A stretch of 64,000 bases of DNA from Legionella sp. MW5194 (lineage in GTDB: Bacteria; Pseudomonadota; Gammaproteobacteria; Legionellales; Legionellaceae): the NCBI RefSeq assembly GCF_016864235.1, contig NZ_CP045732.1, positions 62,001-126,000 on the forward strand. The letters are read 5' to 3'. Under the pieces are notes generated by a model. That model did not search any database and was not told the origin of the DNA. It was given only the letters and a program-made list of their open reading frames with translations. Both the position numbers and the translations under genes were made by a program. Below are positions 33,556 through 41,946 of this stretch, in pieces (position 1 is the first letter of the stretch; the number at the start of each line of letters is the position of its first letter).

Positions 33556-34764
33556 ATGCGAAACAGGTTTAAGGCTGGCGGATTGCTTGCCGCTGCCGGA
33601 GTCGGGCTACTGACAACTCAAACGGCCACTGCTGCAGCCGATACGTGGCAGTTAAATATGTACAAAGGGGTAACGCCTTTAAGCCATGACATGTATTTCC
33701 TGCACACGACATCGATGATTGTGTGTGCGCTGATTGGAATCGTGGTGTTTGGCGTGATGATTTATTCGCTTATTCATCATCGCAAATCCGTAGGTTACAA
33801 ACCGGCAGCCTTTCATGATAACCCCCGTCTTGAAATAGTCTGGTCGGTGATTCCCTTCTTGATTCTTATCGCTTTAGCCATTCCCGCCACCACTATCCTG
33901 ATGCGGCTTGAAGACAGCAGTGATTCTGACGTCACCATCAAGGTCGTTGGCTCTCAATGGAAATGGCAATACCAATACCTGGATCAGGGAATTAGTTTTT
34001 TCAGTAACCTCGCCACACCCTATGATCAAATTCAAAATAAACAGAAAAAAGGACAGTGGTATCTGCTGGAGGTGGATAAGCCGCTGGTGGTTCCTGTTAA
34101 TCGTAAAATCCGATTTTTGGTGACCTCAACGGATGTGATCCATTCCTGGTGGGTGCCTGAGCTTGGTATCAAGCGCGATGCCATGCCCGGATTCATGCAC
34201 GAGGCCTGGGCTCGTATCGAAAAACCAGGGGTTTATCGCGGCCAATGCACCGAATTATGCGGTATTAACCATGCGTACATGCCGATTGTAGTGCAGGCTG
34301 TGAGCGATGACGAATTCAAACAATGGGTCGATGCCCAGGTGAAAGTGGAAGACATTTACGCTGCCGGGGCAGGCAAACCCAAAGAACAGGTTAAAATGAC
34401 CCGTGAAGAATTGATGACCCTGGGTAAGACCAAATACGAAGCCATCTGTGCGGCCTGCCATAAAGCAGACGGTAAGGGCTTGCCACCGATGTTCCCGCCG
34501 TTGAAGGGCAGTTCGATTGCCGTGGGTAAACCCATCAGTCGACACATTGCCCTGGTGCTGGATGGCGTTCCAGGTTCAGCCATGCAGGCTTACAAAGACC
34601 AATTGACGGATCAGGAAATCGCGGCCGTAGTAACCTATGAGCGAAATGCCTGGGAAAATAATACCAATGATGAAGTGCAGCCTGCCGATGTGGCCAAGGT
34701 ACGATCCGGTGAGGTTCAGGCACCTAAAATAGTGAAAAAAGCGCAAGCTGGAGGTTTACGATGA
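33556..34764 (+). CDS. coxB: Cytochrome c oxidase subunit II with fused cytochrome c domain
   Basis: 402-residue subunit II of a caa3-type oxidase. A signal peptide (to about residue 27), two membrane helices (about 50-75 and 95-117), a cupredoxin domain with CuA ligands H196, C231, C235, H239 and M242 (in CTELCGINHAYM), and a C-terminal cytochrome c domain with CAACH at 298-302 appear in order. The start at 33556 has GAGG at good spacing; the ATG at 33550 would add two residues. It overlaps coxA by four bases (ATGA). Confidence 0.95.
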   Translation: MRNRFKAGGLLAAAGVGLLTTQTATAAADTWQLNMYKGVTPLSHDMYFLHTTSMIVCALIGIVVFGVMIYSLIHHRKSVGYKPAAFHDNPRLEIVWSVIPFLILIALAIPATTILMRLEDSSDSDVTIKVVGSQWKWQYQYLDQGISFFSNLATPYDQIQNKQKKGQWYLLEVDKPLVVPVNRKIRFLVTSTDVIHSWWVPELGIKRDAMPGFMHEAWARIEKPGVYRGQCTELCGINHAYMPIVVQAVSDDEFKQWVDAQVKVEDIYAAGAGKPKEQVKMTREELMTLGKTKYEAICAACHKADGKGLPPMFPPLKGSSIAVGKPISRHIALVLDGVPGSAMQAYKDQLTDQEIAAVVTYERNAWENNTNDEVQPADVAKVRSGEVQAPKIVKKAQAGGLR

Positions 34765-36380
34765 GTCAAACATTGGCACATGAACTCGATCACCATGATG
34801 ACCATGATCATGGACCAGAACAAGGGAAAGGATTTATCGGCTTCGCCAAGCGATGGTTATTTACCACCAACCACAAAGACATTGGCTCGCTTTATCTTTG
34901 GATAGCGATGTTGAGTTTCTTTTTAGCCGGTGGCATGGCATTAATCATTCGTGCGGAATTATTTCAGCCCGGCCATCGCTTTGTCGACCCCAATTTCTTT
35001 AACCAGATGACCACCATGCACGGCCTCATCATGCTCTTTGGGGTGGTAATGCCTGCGTTCACTGGCATGGCGAACTGGCAAATCCCAATGATGATTGGCG
35101 CACCAGATATGGCTCTGCCACGCTTAAATAACTGGAGCTTCTGGATACTGCCCTTTGCGTTTGCCTTGTTGTTTTCAACCATGTTCCACAGTGGCGGTGG
35201 TCCCAATTTCGGTTGGACCATGTATGCTCCCCTGTCAACCAAATATGCTCCGCCCAGCACGGATTTCATGATCTTTGCTGTGCATATGATGGGTCTGTCT
35301 TCGATTATGGGTTCTATCAACATCATTGCCACTATTCTGAACATGCGGGCCCCCGGCATGACCTTGATGAAAATGCCCATGTTCGTCTGGACCTGGCTAA
35401 TTACGGCGTTTCTACTGATTGCAATCATGCCCGTTCTGGCCGGTGCTGTCACCATGATGCTGGCTGATCGTCATTTCGGTACCAGCTTTTTTGATGCGGC
35501 AGGCGGCGGTGACCCGATTTTATTCCAGCATGTTTTCTGGTTTTTTGGACATCCTGAAGTGTACGTTCTGATATTGCCAGCTTTCGGTGTCATCTCTGAA
35601 ATTATTCCAACCTTCAGCCGTAAGCCATTGTTTGGTTATCATTTCATGGTGTATGCAACGGTCAGTATTGCCTTGCTTTCATTCATTGTCTGGGTACACC
35701 ATATGTTCACCACCGGTGTGCCGTTGGGTGCTGAATTATTCTTTATGTATGCGACCATGCTGATTTCGGTTCCCACAGGCATTAAAGTATTTAACTGGGT
35801 CAGCACCATGTTTAAAGGGGCCATGACGTTTGAAACACCCATGCTGTTTGCCATAGCGTTTGTGTTCCTGTTCACAATCGGCGGTTTCACCGGGTTAATG
35901 CTTGCACTGGTGCCTGCGGATTATCAATACCAGGATACTTATTTTGTTGTCGCTCATTTCCATTATGTTCTTGTTCCCGGCGCCATCTTCTCCTTAATGG
36001 CAGCCACGTACTACTGGTTGCCGAAATGGACGGGCCACATGTACAACGAGTGTTTGGGTAAATGGCATTTCTGGCTGTCAGCCATTTCAGTAAATATTGC
36101 CTTTTTCCCCATGCATTTCCTGGGACTGGCGGGTATGCCAAGACGTATTCCTGACTATGCTTTGCAGTTTACCAACTTCAACATGGTATCTACCGTGGGC
36201 GCCTTCATCTTTGGTTTCTCACAGCTGTTGTTTTTATACAACGTATTCATGACGGTGAAGCGGCGCCATGAGGGCAAACGTCTGGATGCGCGGGTATGGG
36301 AAGGGGCCCATGGTTTGGAGTGGACATTGTCTTCACCGCCTCCATACCATAGTTTCACTACGCCGCCAACGGTTCCCTAG
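34761..36380 (+). CDS. coxA: Cytochrome c oxidase subunit I
   Basis: 539-residue catalytic subunit with 12 membrane helices. Haem and copper ligands are visible: the first haem a His in TTMHGLIMLF, the CuB cluster in FFGHPEVYVLILP (with the Tyr crosslink partner), VHHMFT, and VAHFHYVLV near residue 398. It reduces O2 and pumps protons. A His- and Asp-rich N-terminal tail (HELDHHDDHDHG) is unusual and may bind metal. It is translationally coupled to coxB. Confidence 0.97.
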   Translation: MSQTLAHELDHHDDHDHGPEQGKGFIGFAKRWLFTTNHKDIGSLYLWIAMLSFFLAGGMALIIRAELFQPGHRFVDPNFFNQMTTMHGLIMLFGVVMPAFTGMANWQIPMMIGAPDMALPRLNNWSFWILPFAFALLFSTMFHSGGGPNFGWTMYAPLSTKYAPPSTDFMIFAVHMMGLSSIMGSINIIATILNMRAPGMTLMKMPMFVWTWLITAFLLIAIMPVLAGAVTMMLADRHFGTSFFDAAGGGDPILFQHVFWFFGHPEVYVLILPAFGVISEIIPTFSRKPLFGYHFMVYATVSIALLSFIVWVHHMFTTGVPLGAELFFMYATMLISVPTGIKVFNWVSTMFKGAMTFETPMLFAIAFVFLFTIGGFTGLMLALVPADYQYQDTYFVVAHFHYVLVPGAIFSLMAATYYWLPKWTGHMYNECLGKWHFWLSAISVNIAFFPMHFLGLAGMPRRIPDYALQFTNFNMVSTVGAFIFGFSQLLFLYNVFMTVKRRHEGKRLDARVWEGAHGLEWTLSSPPPYHSFTTPPTVP

Positions 36381-36414
36381 CGTGTAGTCGGGGCATTAAC
36401 CGCCCCCTGTGTAA

Positions 36415-36972
36415 ATGAACGAGCAAACAGGTAATGCAGTGAAAGGTCATCGAAGAGTTGTGTTGTTATTGTCACTCATTGTGCTTGGCATGTTTGGTTT
36501 TGGATTTGCTCTGGTGCCTATTTATAACAGTCTTTGCCAAACGTTGGGGATCAATGGCAAAACCAATAATAAGGCGGCGGCGTATAATAGCGCACAGGCA
36601 TTTGTGGATAAAAACAGGGTTGTGACGGTTCAATTTGTCTCAACCAGTAACAGCAGTTTGCCTTGGGCCTTTTACCCAAAAGTAACCCGGATTAAAGTGC
36701 ACCCCGGCGAAATTGCCAAACTGGCTTTTTATGCGGAGAATAAAAGCAATTTCCGGATGACTGTGCAGGCAATACCCAGTGTCACACCGGGGATTGCCGC
36801 GAAGTACTTAAAAAAGACAGAGTGTTTTTGTTTTACCCAGCAAACCTTGAATGGACACGAGGCGATGGACATGCCGTTGCTGTTTCATCTGGATAACGAC
36901 TTGCCGGCGGAGATAAAAACAATCACCTTGTCTTATACATTATTCGATGTGACAAATCGTGTAATTAATTGA
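36415..36972 (+). CDS. ctaG: Cytochrome c oxidase assembly protein Cox11/CtaG
   Basis: 185-residue copper chaperone for the CuB site. One N-terminal membrane helix (about 15-37), then a periplasmic immunoglobulin-like domain with the CFCF copper motif in KKTECFCFTQQ near residue 138. It sits between subunits I and III as in many proteobacteria. Confidence 0.93.
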   Translation: MNEQTGNAVKGHRRVVLLLSLIVLGMFGFGFALVPIYNSLCQTLGINGKTNNKAAAYNSAQAFVDKNRVVTVQFVSTSNSSLPWAFYPKVTRIKVHPGEIAKLAFYAENKSNFRMTVQAIPSVTPGIAAKYLKKTECFCFTQQTLNGHEAMDMPLLFHLDNDLPAEIKTITLSYTLFDVTNRVIN

Positions 36973-37025
36973 CTCTGGATTGACAGTGGTTATCCAGGCG
37001 AATAATAAAGAGGAGAAAGAAACCC

Positions 37026-37895
37026 ATGGGAGCGCACGGTACTTATTACGTCCCTAAGCCTAGCCATTGGCCGCTGGTCGGTTCCATTGGCCTGACCACA
37101 ACACTGGTCGGCGCTGCATCATGGCTGCATGATGACTGGTATGGCCCTTACATTTTCTTTGCCGGGCTCTGCATTCTTGTAGGCATGATGGTCGGGTGGT
37201 TTGGCCAGGTCATTTATGAAAATGAAAAAGGACTTTATGACCTCCAGGTCGATCGTTCCTTCCGCTGGGGCATGTGCTGGTTCATTTTCTCAGAAGTGTG
37301 TTTCTTTGGCGCTTTTTTCGGTGCATTGTTTTTTTGCCGCTATTGGTCAGTTCCTTTGCTCGGTGGAGAAATGCATCCGATTACGCACTACACCTTGTGG
37401 TCTGACTTTGTGGCTAAATGGCCGCTTTTGCAAAATCCCAATAATCAAACCTTTGTGGGGGCTTCTGAAGCCATGGGGGCATGGGGACTTGCAGCAATTA
37501 ACACTTTAATCCTGCTTACTTCCGGTGCGACCATCACCTGGGCGCATTGGGCATTGAAACTTAATAAGCGCAAACAACTGATAGCAGGCATGGTCTTAAC
37601 CATTTTACTTGGTATGTTGTTCCTTGGCTTACAATCATACGAATACCATGAAGCATATACTGAAATGAATCTGACCCTGGATGCGGGGATTTACGGTACC
37701 ACCTTCTTTATGCTGACTGGCTTCCATGGCTTGCACGTGACCATCGGAACCATCATGTTGATTGTTATTCTTATCCGGTGCATCAAAGGTCATTTTACTC
37801 CCGAACGGCATTTCGCGTTTGAGGCGGTGGCCTGGTACTGGCACTTTGTGGATGTGGTATGGCTTTTTCTGTTCATTTTTGTGTATTGGCTCTAG
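37026..37895 (+). CDS. coxC: Cytochrome c oxidase subunit III
   Basis: 289-residue membrane subunit with seven helices and the conserved FSEVCFFGAFFGALFF (about 96-111), ETFVGASEAMG-like middle and GFHGLHVTIGTIML and WYWHFVDVVWLFLF segments. It stabilises the oxidase core. GAGGAG precedes the ATG. It is the last gene of the operon, followed by a strong hairpin. Confidence 0.96.
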   Translation: MGAHGTYYVPKPSHWPLVGSIGLTTTLVGAASWLHDDWYGPYIFFAGLCILVGMMVGWFGQVIYENEKGLYDLQVDRSFRWGMCWFIFSEVCFFGAFFGALFFCRYWSVPLLGGEMHPITHYTLWSDFVAKWPLLQNPNNQTFVGASEAMGAWGLAAINTLILLTSGATITWAHWALKLNKRKQLIAGMVLTILLGMLFLGLQSYEYHEAYTEMNLTLDAGIYGTTFFMLTGFHGLHVTIGTIMLIVILIRCIKGHFTPERHFAFEAVAWYWHFVDVVWLFLFIFVYWL

Positions 37896-37905
37896 GCGGC
37901 CTGCC

Positions 37906-37933
37906 AGACGCGCAGCGAACTTGCTGCGCGTCT
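37906..37933. terminator. Hairpin between coxC and the convergent small gene
   Basis: Perfect 11-base-pair GC-rich stem (37906-37916 with 37923-37933) and 6-base loop, located between convergent stop codons. It likely ends transcription from both sides, though no long U-run follows. Confidence 0.6.
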
Positions 37934-38204
37934 AAAGTTTGGTGTTAACCAGAAAGCCCGGTTGATAATTAATGTGAAAAATTTCAAAGGTGTAGGTAAA
38001 CTGGTAATGGCTGTAGCGCGTATGGATGATCTGGGCCTCGCCACGGAAAAACTGAGAAATGAAAGCCACAGGACTCCCCTTGTCAATGTACTCTGTGGTA
38101 GTAACGACCAGTTCGTTTTCTGACAATACAACAAGACTGCATGAAACTTCCCTATTTTCAAACTTAATTGTAACTTTAACTTCATGAATGGGCTGAATTT
38201 GCAT
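37932..38204 (-). CDS. Small beta-rich protein, possibly PilZ-like
   Basis: 90-residue protein with alternating strand-like segments (VKVTIKFENREVSCSLVVLSEN, GSPVAFISQFFRGEAQIIHTRY). The pattern resembles a PilZ-type beta barrel, but the RxxxR and (D/N)xSxxG cyclic-di-GMP motifs are missing, so the assignment is weak. AGGGAGA lies six bases before the ATG, which supports it as a real gene over the overlapping frame. Confidence 0.55.
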   Translation of the reverse strand: MQIQPIHEVKVTIKFENREVSCSLVVLSENELVVTTTEYIDKGSPVAFISQFFRGEAQIIHTRYSHYQFTYTFEIFHINYQPGFLVNTKL

Positions 38205-38286
38205 CTACATCTCCCTTCATTGTTAATTATAGGTAGAAATAGACGCAGTAATTGGTATTCGTTGGCTTATTTTCATTAATAATCGT

Positions 38287-38308
38287 CGCGTTCACTTTAA
38301 AGTGCGCG
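38287..38308. promoter_or_regulatory. Palindromic operator candidate
   Basis: CACTTTAAAGTG (38293-38304) is a perfect 12-base palindrome, flanked by CGCG on both sides, in the 230-base gap upstream of the small gene at 38204. No open reading frame is evident in this gap. Confidence 0.3.
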
Positions 38309-38434
38309 AAATTATACCAAAATGAAGGTGAAAGATAAATAAACAGTCAGGGCAATTTTTAGTGGTATTCGTGAGATAGTTATCAACTCGAGCTGATAGT
38401 GCATGAATAAGGGGATTCTTTTGCAGCCAGCCTA

Positions 38435-39541
38435 TCAGCTAATCGTCTGCACATACTCCGGGATGCATTCGTAGGGCATGGGTTTTGCGAATAAAAATCC
38501 TTGATAAAAATCAATGTCATACTGTTTGATGATCTGCAGTTCTTCGTTGCATTCTATCCCTTCGCAGATCATTTTTATCCTTAGTTTTGTGGCCATTTCG
38601 CCTATTTTTTCCAGTATAATTTGCTTAAATTCATTAGTATGAATCTGATGAACCAATTCATAATCCAGTTTGATGTAGTCCGGCTGTAACTCCGTGAGTA
38701 AATTTAAGGAGCTGTAACCTGAGCCTAAATCATCAAGTGCCACGCCATACCCCTGATTTCTATAATAATCGATTATTTTTAATAAATGCTTTTTATCCTT
38801 CACTTCATCACTCTCTGTGACTTCAAATACAATCTGGGATGGGTGAAGGCCGGTCTTTTTTAATGATTGGTTCGTTGTCGTCAGGCAAAAAAGCGGATCG
38901 TATATCGCGGTTGGATTAAAGTTAATGAATAATTTCTTATCAGAAACATCAATTTTACTCATGTTTTCGATATGGCAGATGCGGGCATTTTTATCCAATA
39001 AAAAAAGTAATTCGCTGGATTTGGCAGCGCCAAACAGCTCTGCCGGGGGGACAATAGCCGTATCCCCCTGTTTTCCTCTCAGCAGGCACTCAAAACCGTA
39101 GGGTTTAAGGGTATCACTGTGCAAAATGGGTTGGCAGAAGGTAGTTAATTCCTTATTGGTGATGAGTTCCACCAGCCATTGGGACAAACACAGCCCGACC
39201 ACTTTCTTTAATGAGTGCGTGTGATTCAATACCCGTTCTATGCCGCTGTCGGGAGTATCCATGGGCAGCAAAACGGCCTTGCTGTCTTCAAGCTCTGCCT
39301 GTGAAAAACAGCATTCCAGGGCATGGCCCAAGTCTTTGGCTTCTTCAGACGAAAAAAATAATTCGATAATCCCGCCGCCCCGGGTGTTAAATTCATAATG
39401 ACACTGGGTCAGGTGATTGATTAATTTGGAATAACAATGGCCTCGTGGAGGTGAAATGAGTAGCTGGTAGCTTCCAGACAATTGATAAGTTGATGTTGAA
39501 TCACATTTTTGACAAGGCATCGTCTTTCCCTGATTGACCAT
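38435..39541 (-). CDS. EAL-domain cyclic-di-GMP phosphodiesterase
   Basis: 368-residue cytoplasmic protein. The N-terminal 125 residues have a CxxC near the start and no recognised fold. The EAL domain runs from about 127 to 365. The signature is ECL at 151-153 (Glu kept, Ala replaced by Cys). Other catalytic positions are present: N208, E240, D270-D271 in DDLGSGYSS, K291, E327 and Q347. It is predicted to hydrolyse cyclic-di-GMP. GAGAGGA precedes the ATG. It opposes the GGEEF cyclase at 23367 functionally. Confidence 0.85.
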   Translation of the reverse strand: MVNQGKTMPCQKCDSTSTYQLSGSYQLLISPPRGHCYSKLINHLTQCHYEFNTRGGGIIELFFSSEEAKDLGHALECCFSQAELEDSKAVLLPMDTPDSGIERVLNHTHSLKKVVGLCLSQWLVELITNKELTTFCQPILHSDTLKPYGFECLLRGKQGDTAIVPPAELFGAAKSSELLFLLDKNARICHIENMSKIDVSDKKLFINFNPTAIYDPLFCLTTTNQSLKKTGLHPSQIVFEVTESDEVKDKKHLLKIIDYYRNQGYGVALDDLGSGYSSLNLLTELQPDYIKLDYELVHQIHTNEFKQIILEKIGEMATKLRIKMICEGIECNEELQIIKQYDIDFYQGFLFAKPMPYECIPEYVQTIS

Positions 39542-39665
39542 TCTTCCTCTCTTGTGAGTATAGAACTTTTTTGATGAAGACTGGGCAAAAGGCTATACAA
39601 AAACAGGGAGTACAAAGCCATGGTTCGTCAGCCGGGAAGCGTAAATACCGGCAATGAGGCCATCA

Positions 39666-40526
39666 CTACCCCAACATATGCTGTAAAACAGCCTGTAACT
39701 CATGATCTGAATTGTAATGAATCACCAATGATCCTTTTCCGGACTTACCCTGTTTGAGTTTTACTTTGGCTTTCAGCCGCTGTGACAGGTGGTGTAACTG
39801 ATTTTTCACCTCGGGATGGACGTCAATGGCTACGGCTGACGGTTGAGGTTTTCCTTCCTTGATCCGTTTGACCAGTTGTTCTGTTTCACGAACGGATAAA
39901 TTTTTAGCCACGATGAGCTGGGCTGCCTGATTTTGCTGCTCATCCGTAAGAATCAGCAGGGCGCGTGCATGCCCCATGTCCAAATCGCCATGCTCCAGTA
40001 AACGCTTCACTTCATCCGATAAGGTTAGAAGGCGAAGAAAATTGCTGACGGCGGTTCTTGATTTAGCAAGTAAATCAGCGACTTGTTGATGCGTCAGAGC
40101 AAATTCGTCGGTCAGACGGTGCATGGCTCTTGCTTGATCGAGTGCATTTAAATCTTCGCGTTGCAGGTTTTCGATAAGGGCAATGGCCATGGCTGTTTCA
40201 TCATCAACCGTACGGACAATGACCGGCACCTCGGTTAATCCTGCCAGTTGTGCGGCTCGCCAGCGACGCTCACCGGCAATGATCTCATAACACTGGTTGT
40301 TGAGGGGTCTCACAATTAACGGCTGCAGCAGTCCCTGCTGGCGGATTGACTCGGCCAATTCAGCGAGTGTGTCCTCAGAAAAATCAGTACGTGGCTGATA
40401 CTTGCCCGGCTTCAGGCAGGACGGTGACAGGAATAAAGGCGAATCGGCGTTCTTAGTCTCAGACCCCGCTGTCTGTCCTAAAAGTACCGATAAATTTCGA
40501 CCTAAACCACCACGTTTAACTGCCAT
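39666..40526 (-). CDS. parB: Chromosome partition protein ParB
   Basis: 286-residue ParB/Spo0J. The CTP-binding box GERRWRAAQ near residue 85, the ENLQREDLN stretch, a helix-turn-helix (HQQVADLLAKSRTAVSNFLRLL), and a C-terminal dimerisation domain are all present. It binds parS sites and loads onto DNA as a clamp to segregate the origin. It follows parA with a 14-base gap. No perfect parS site was seen in the window. Confidence 0.95.
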   Translation of the reverse strand: MAVKRGGLGRNLSVLLGQTAGSETKNADSPLFLSPSCLKPGKYQPRTDFSEDTLAELAESIRQQGLLQPLIVRPLNNQCYEIIAGERRWRAAQLAGLTEVPVIVRTVDDETAMAIALIENLQREDLNALDQARAMHRLTDEFALTHQQVADLLAKSRTAVSNFLRLLTLSDEVKRLLEHGDLDMGHARALLILTDEQQNQAAQLIVAKNLSVRETEQLVKRIKEGKPQPSAVAIDVHPEVKNQLHHLSQRLKAKVKLKQGKSGKGSLVIHYNSDHELQAVLQHMLG

Positions 40527-40540
40527 AATGCACCTCTGAT

Positions 40541-41311
40541 TTAACCGGTTACTGTCTGCTTGCTGATGACTTCTGAAGCTAAAACCATGTAGGCTGCAGC
40601 GCCAGGCGACGATTTGTCGTATTGCAGGGCGGGCATACCATGGCTTGGCGCTTCAGCAAGACGCACATTGCGCGGTATAACCGTACGGTAGACTTTGTTA
40701 CCAAAGTGCTCCAGTAATTGCTTGGATACTTCGGCACACAGACGATTGCGCGCATCATACATAGTCCGAAGCAGACCTTCAATGTGCAGGCGGGGATTAA
40801 CTGCCGCTTTAATCTGTTCAATGGTTGACATGAGTGCGGCCAGACCCTCCAGCGCATAATACTCACATTGCATGGGAATCAGCACCGAATCTGCAGCCAC
40901 CAGCGCATTGATGGTCAACGTGTTGAGGGCCGGAGGACAGTCAATCAAAATAAAATCATAATTGCTTAATACCGGCTGCAGGGCTTTGAAAAGAAATGTT
41001 TCACGATGATTTCTTTCCATGAGGCTGACCTCTGCCACTGTCAAATCCCCATTGGCGGGGATTAAATCGTATCCGTAGACTGTTTTTAAACAGGCCTGCT
41101 CAGCCAGGCAATCTCTAAGAATCACATCGTTGCTGCTATGAACCAGTTCATTCTTGTTAACGCCTGAGCCCATGGTGGCATTGCCCTGGGGATCGAGATC
41201 AATAAGCAGTACCGCCTGGCGGTTCGCTGCGATGGACGCCGACAAATTGATGGCGGTCGTCGTTTTTCCTACGCCACCTTTCTGGTTAGCAATGGCAATG
41301 ACTTTCGCCAT
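40541..41311 (-). CDS. parA: Chromosome partition ATPase ParA
   Basis: 256-residue deviant Walker ATPase (Soj/ParA). The P-loop KGGVGKTTTAINL at 11-23, switch region DLDPQGNAT near 40 and ILIDCPPALN near 120 are typical. It drives segregation of ParB-parS complexes. It starts 17 bases after rsmG in the mnmG-rsmG-parA-parB cluster, a gene order common near chromosome origins. Confidence 0.96.
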   Translation of the reverse strand: MAKVIAIANQKGGVGKTTTAINLSASIAANRQAVLLIDLDPQGNATMGSGVNKNELVHSSNDVILRDCLAEQACLKTVYGYDLIPANGDLTVAEVSLMERNHRETFLFKALQPVLSNYDFILIDCPPALNTLTINALVAADSVLIPMQCEYYALEGLAALMSTIEQIKAAVNPRLHIEGLLRTMYDARNRLCAEVSKQLLEHFGNKVYRTVIPRNVRLAEAPSHGMPALQYDKSSPGAAAYMVLASEVISKQTVTG

Positions 41312-41328
41312 GGTGTGGTATTCCTTGA

Positions 41329-41946
41329 TTAGTGATTATTGATAACGACTGCGCATCGTTCCCCGTCAAGACCGGGAACTGTGTAAGGATGGACCTGGTA
41401 TGGGAACTCAATCATGGCCAATTCAGTCTCAGGGTAACGGCCCTTCATTGCGAGCCAGAGACCGTCTTTTTCCACCAGATGCTTAGTCCAGCCAATCATT
41501 TGCGCCAAATCGCTAAATGCCCGACTTATTACTGTATCAAAAGCAGGGGAAGGGTGGTAGTTTTCTGCTCGGGATTGTACGATTTCAATGTTATGGAGTT
41601 GCAATTGCCGTTTGACTTCCTCAAGAAAACGGGTTTTTTTGCCATTGCTGTCGAGCAAAACGAGGCTTAAATCAGGTCGGGCAATGGCCAGCGGGATTCC
41701 TGGCAAGCCCGGTCCAGTGCCCACATCAATCAGGGATTGGCCGCGCAGAAAAGGCAAAATGGCCAGACTGTCCAGCGCATGGCGGGTAACCATGGCCGGC
41801 ACATCGCGGATGGCTGTCAAATTGTAAACGTGATTCCATTTTTCCAGCAATACCAGGTAAGCCAGCAGGGGTTCACTGAAATCAGGCAATCCCAGTTGTT
41901 CTAGCCCCTGGCGCAGAAGAGGGGCCGGTGGTCTTAGTGCTTTCAT
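41329..41946 (-). CDS. rsmG: 16S rRNA m7G527 methyltransferase RsmG
   Basis: 205-residue SAM methyltransferase that modifies G527 of 16S rRNA. Motif [20 protein letters not shown] near residue 70 binds [18 protein letters not shown] follows, and [10 protein letters not shown] is also conserved. Its ATG overlaps the mnmG stop (ATGA). Confidence 0.95.
   Translation of the reverse strand: MKALRPPAPLLRQGLEQLGLPDFSEPLLAYLVLLEKWNHVYNLTAIRDVPAMVTRHALDSLAILPFLRGQSLIDVGTGPGLPGIPLAIARPDLSLVLLDSNGKKTRFLEEVKRQLQLHNIEIVQSRAENYHPSPAFDTVISRAFSDLAQMIGWTKHLVEKDGLWLAMKGRYPETELAMIEFPYQVHPYTVPGLDGERCAVVINNH

Noticed and set aside
39880-41015. TGTTTCACG half-sites resembling parS, near 39882 and 41003
   Set aside because: Only the left half matches the parS consensus; the right half does not mirror it in either case, so a functional parS is not supported.
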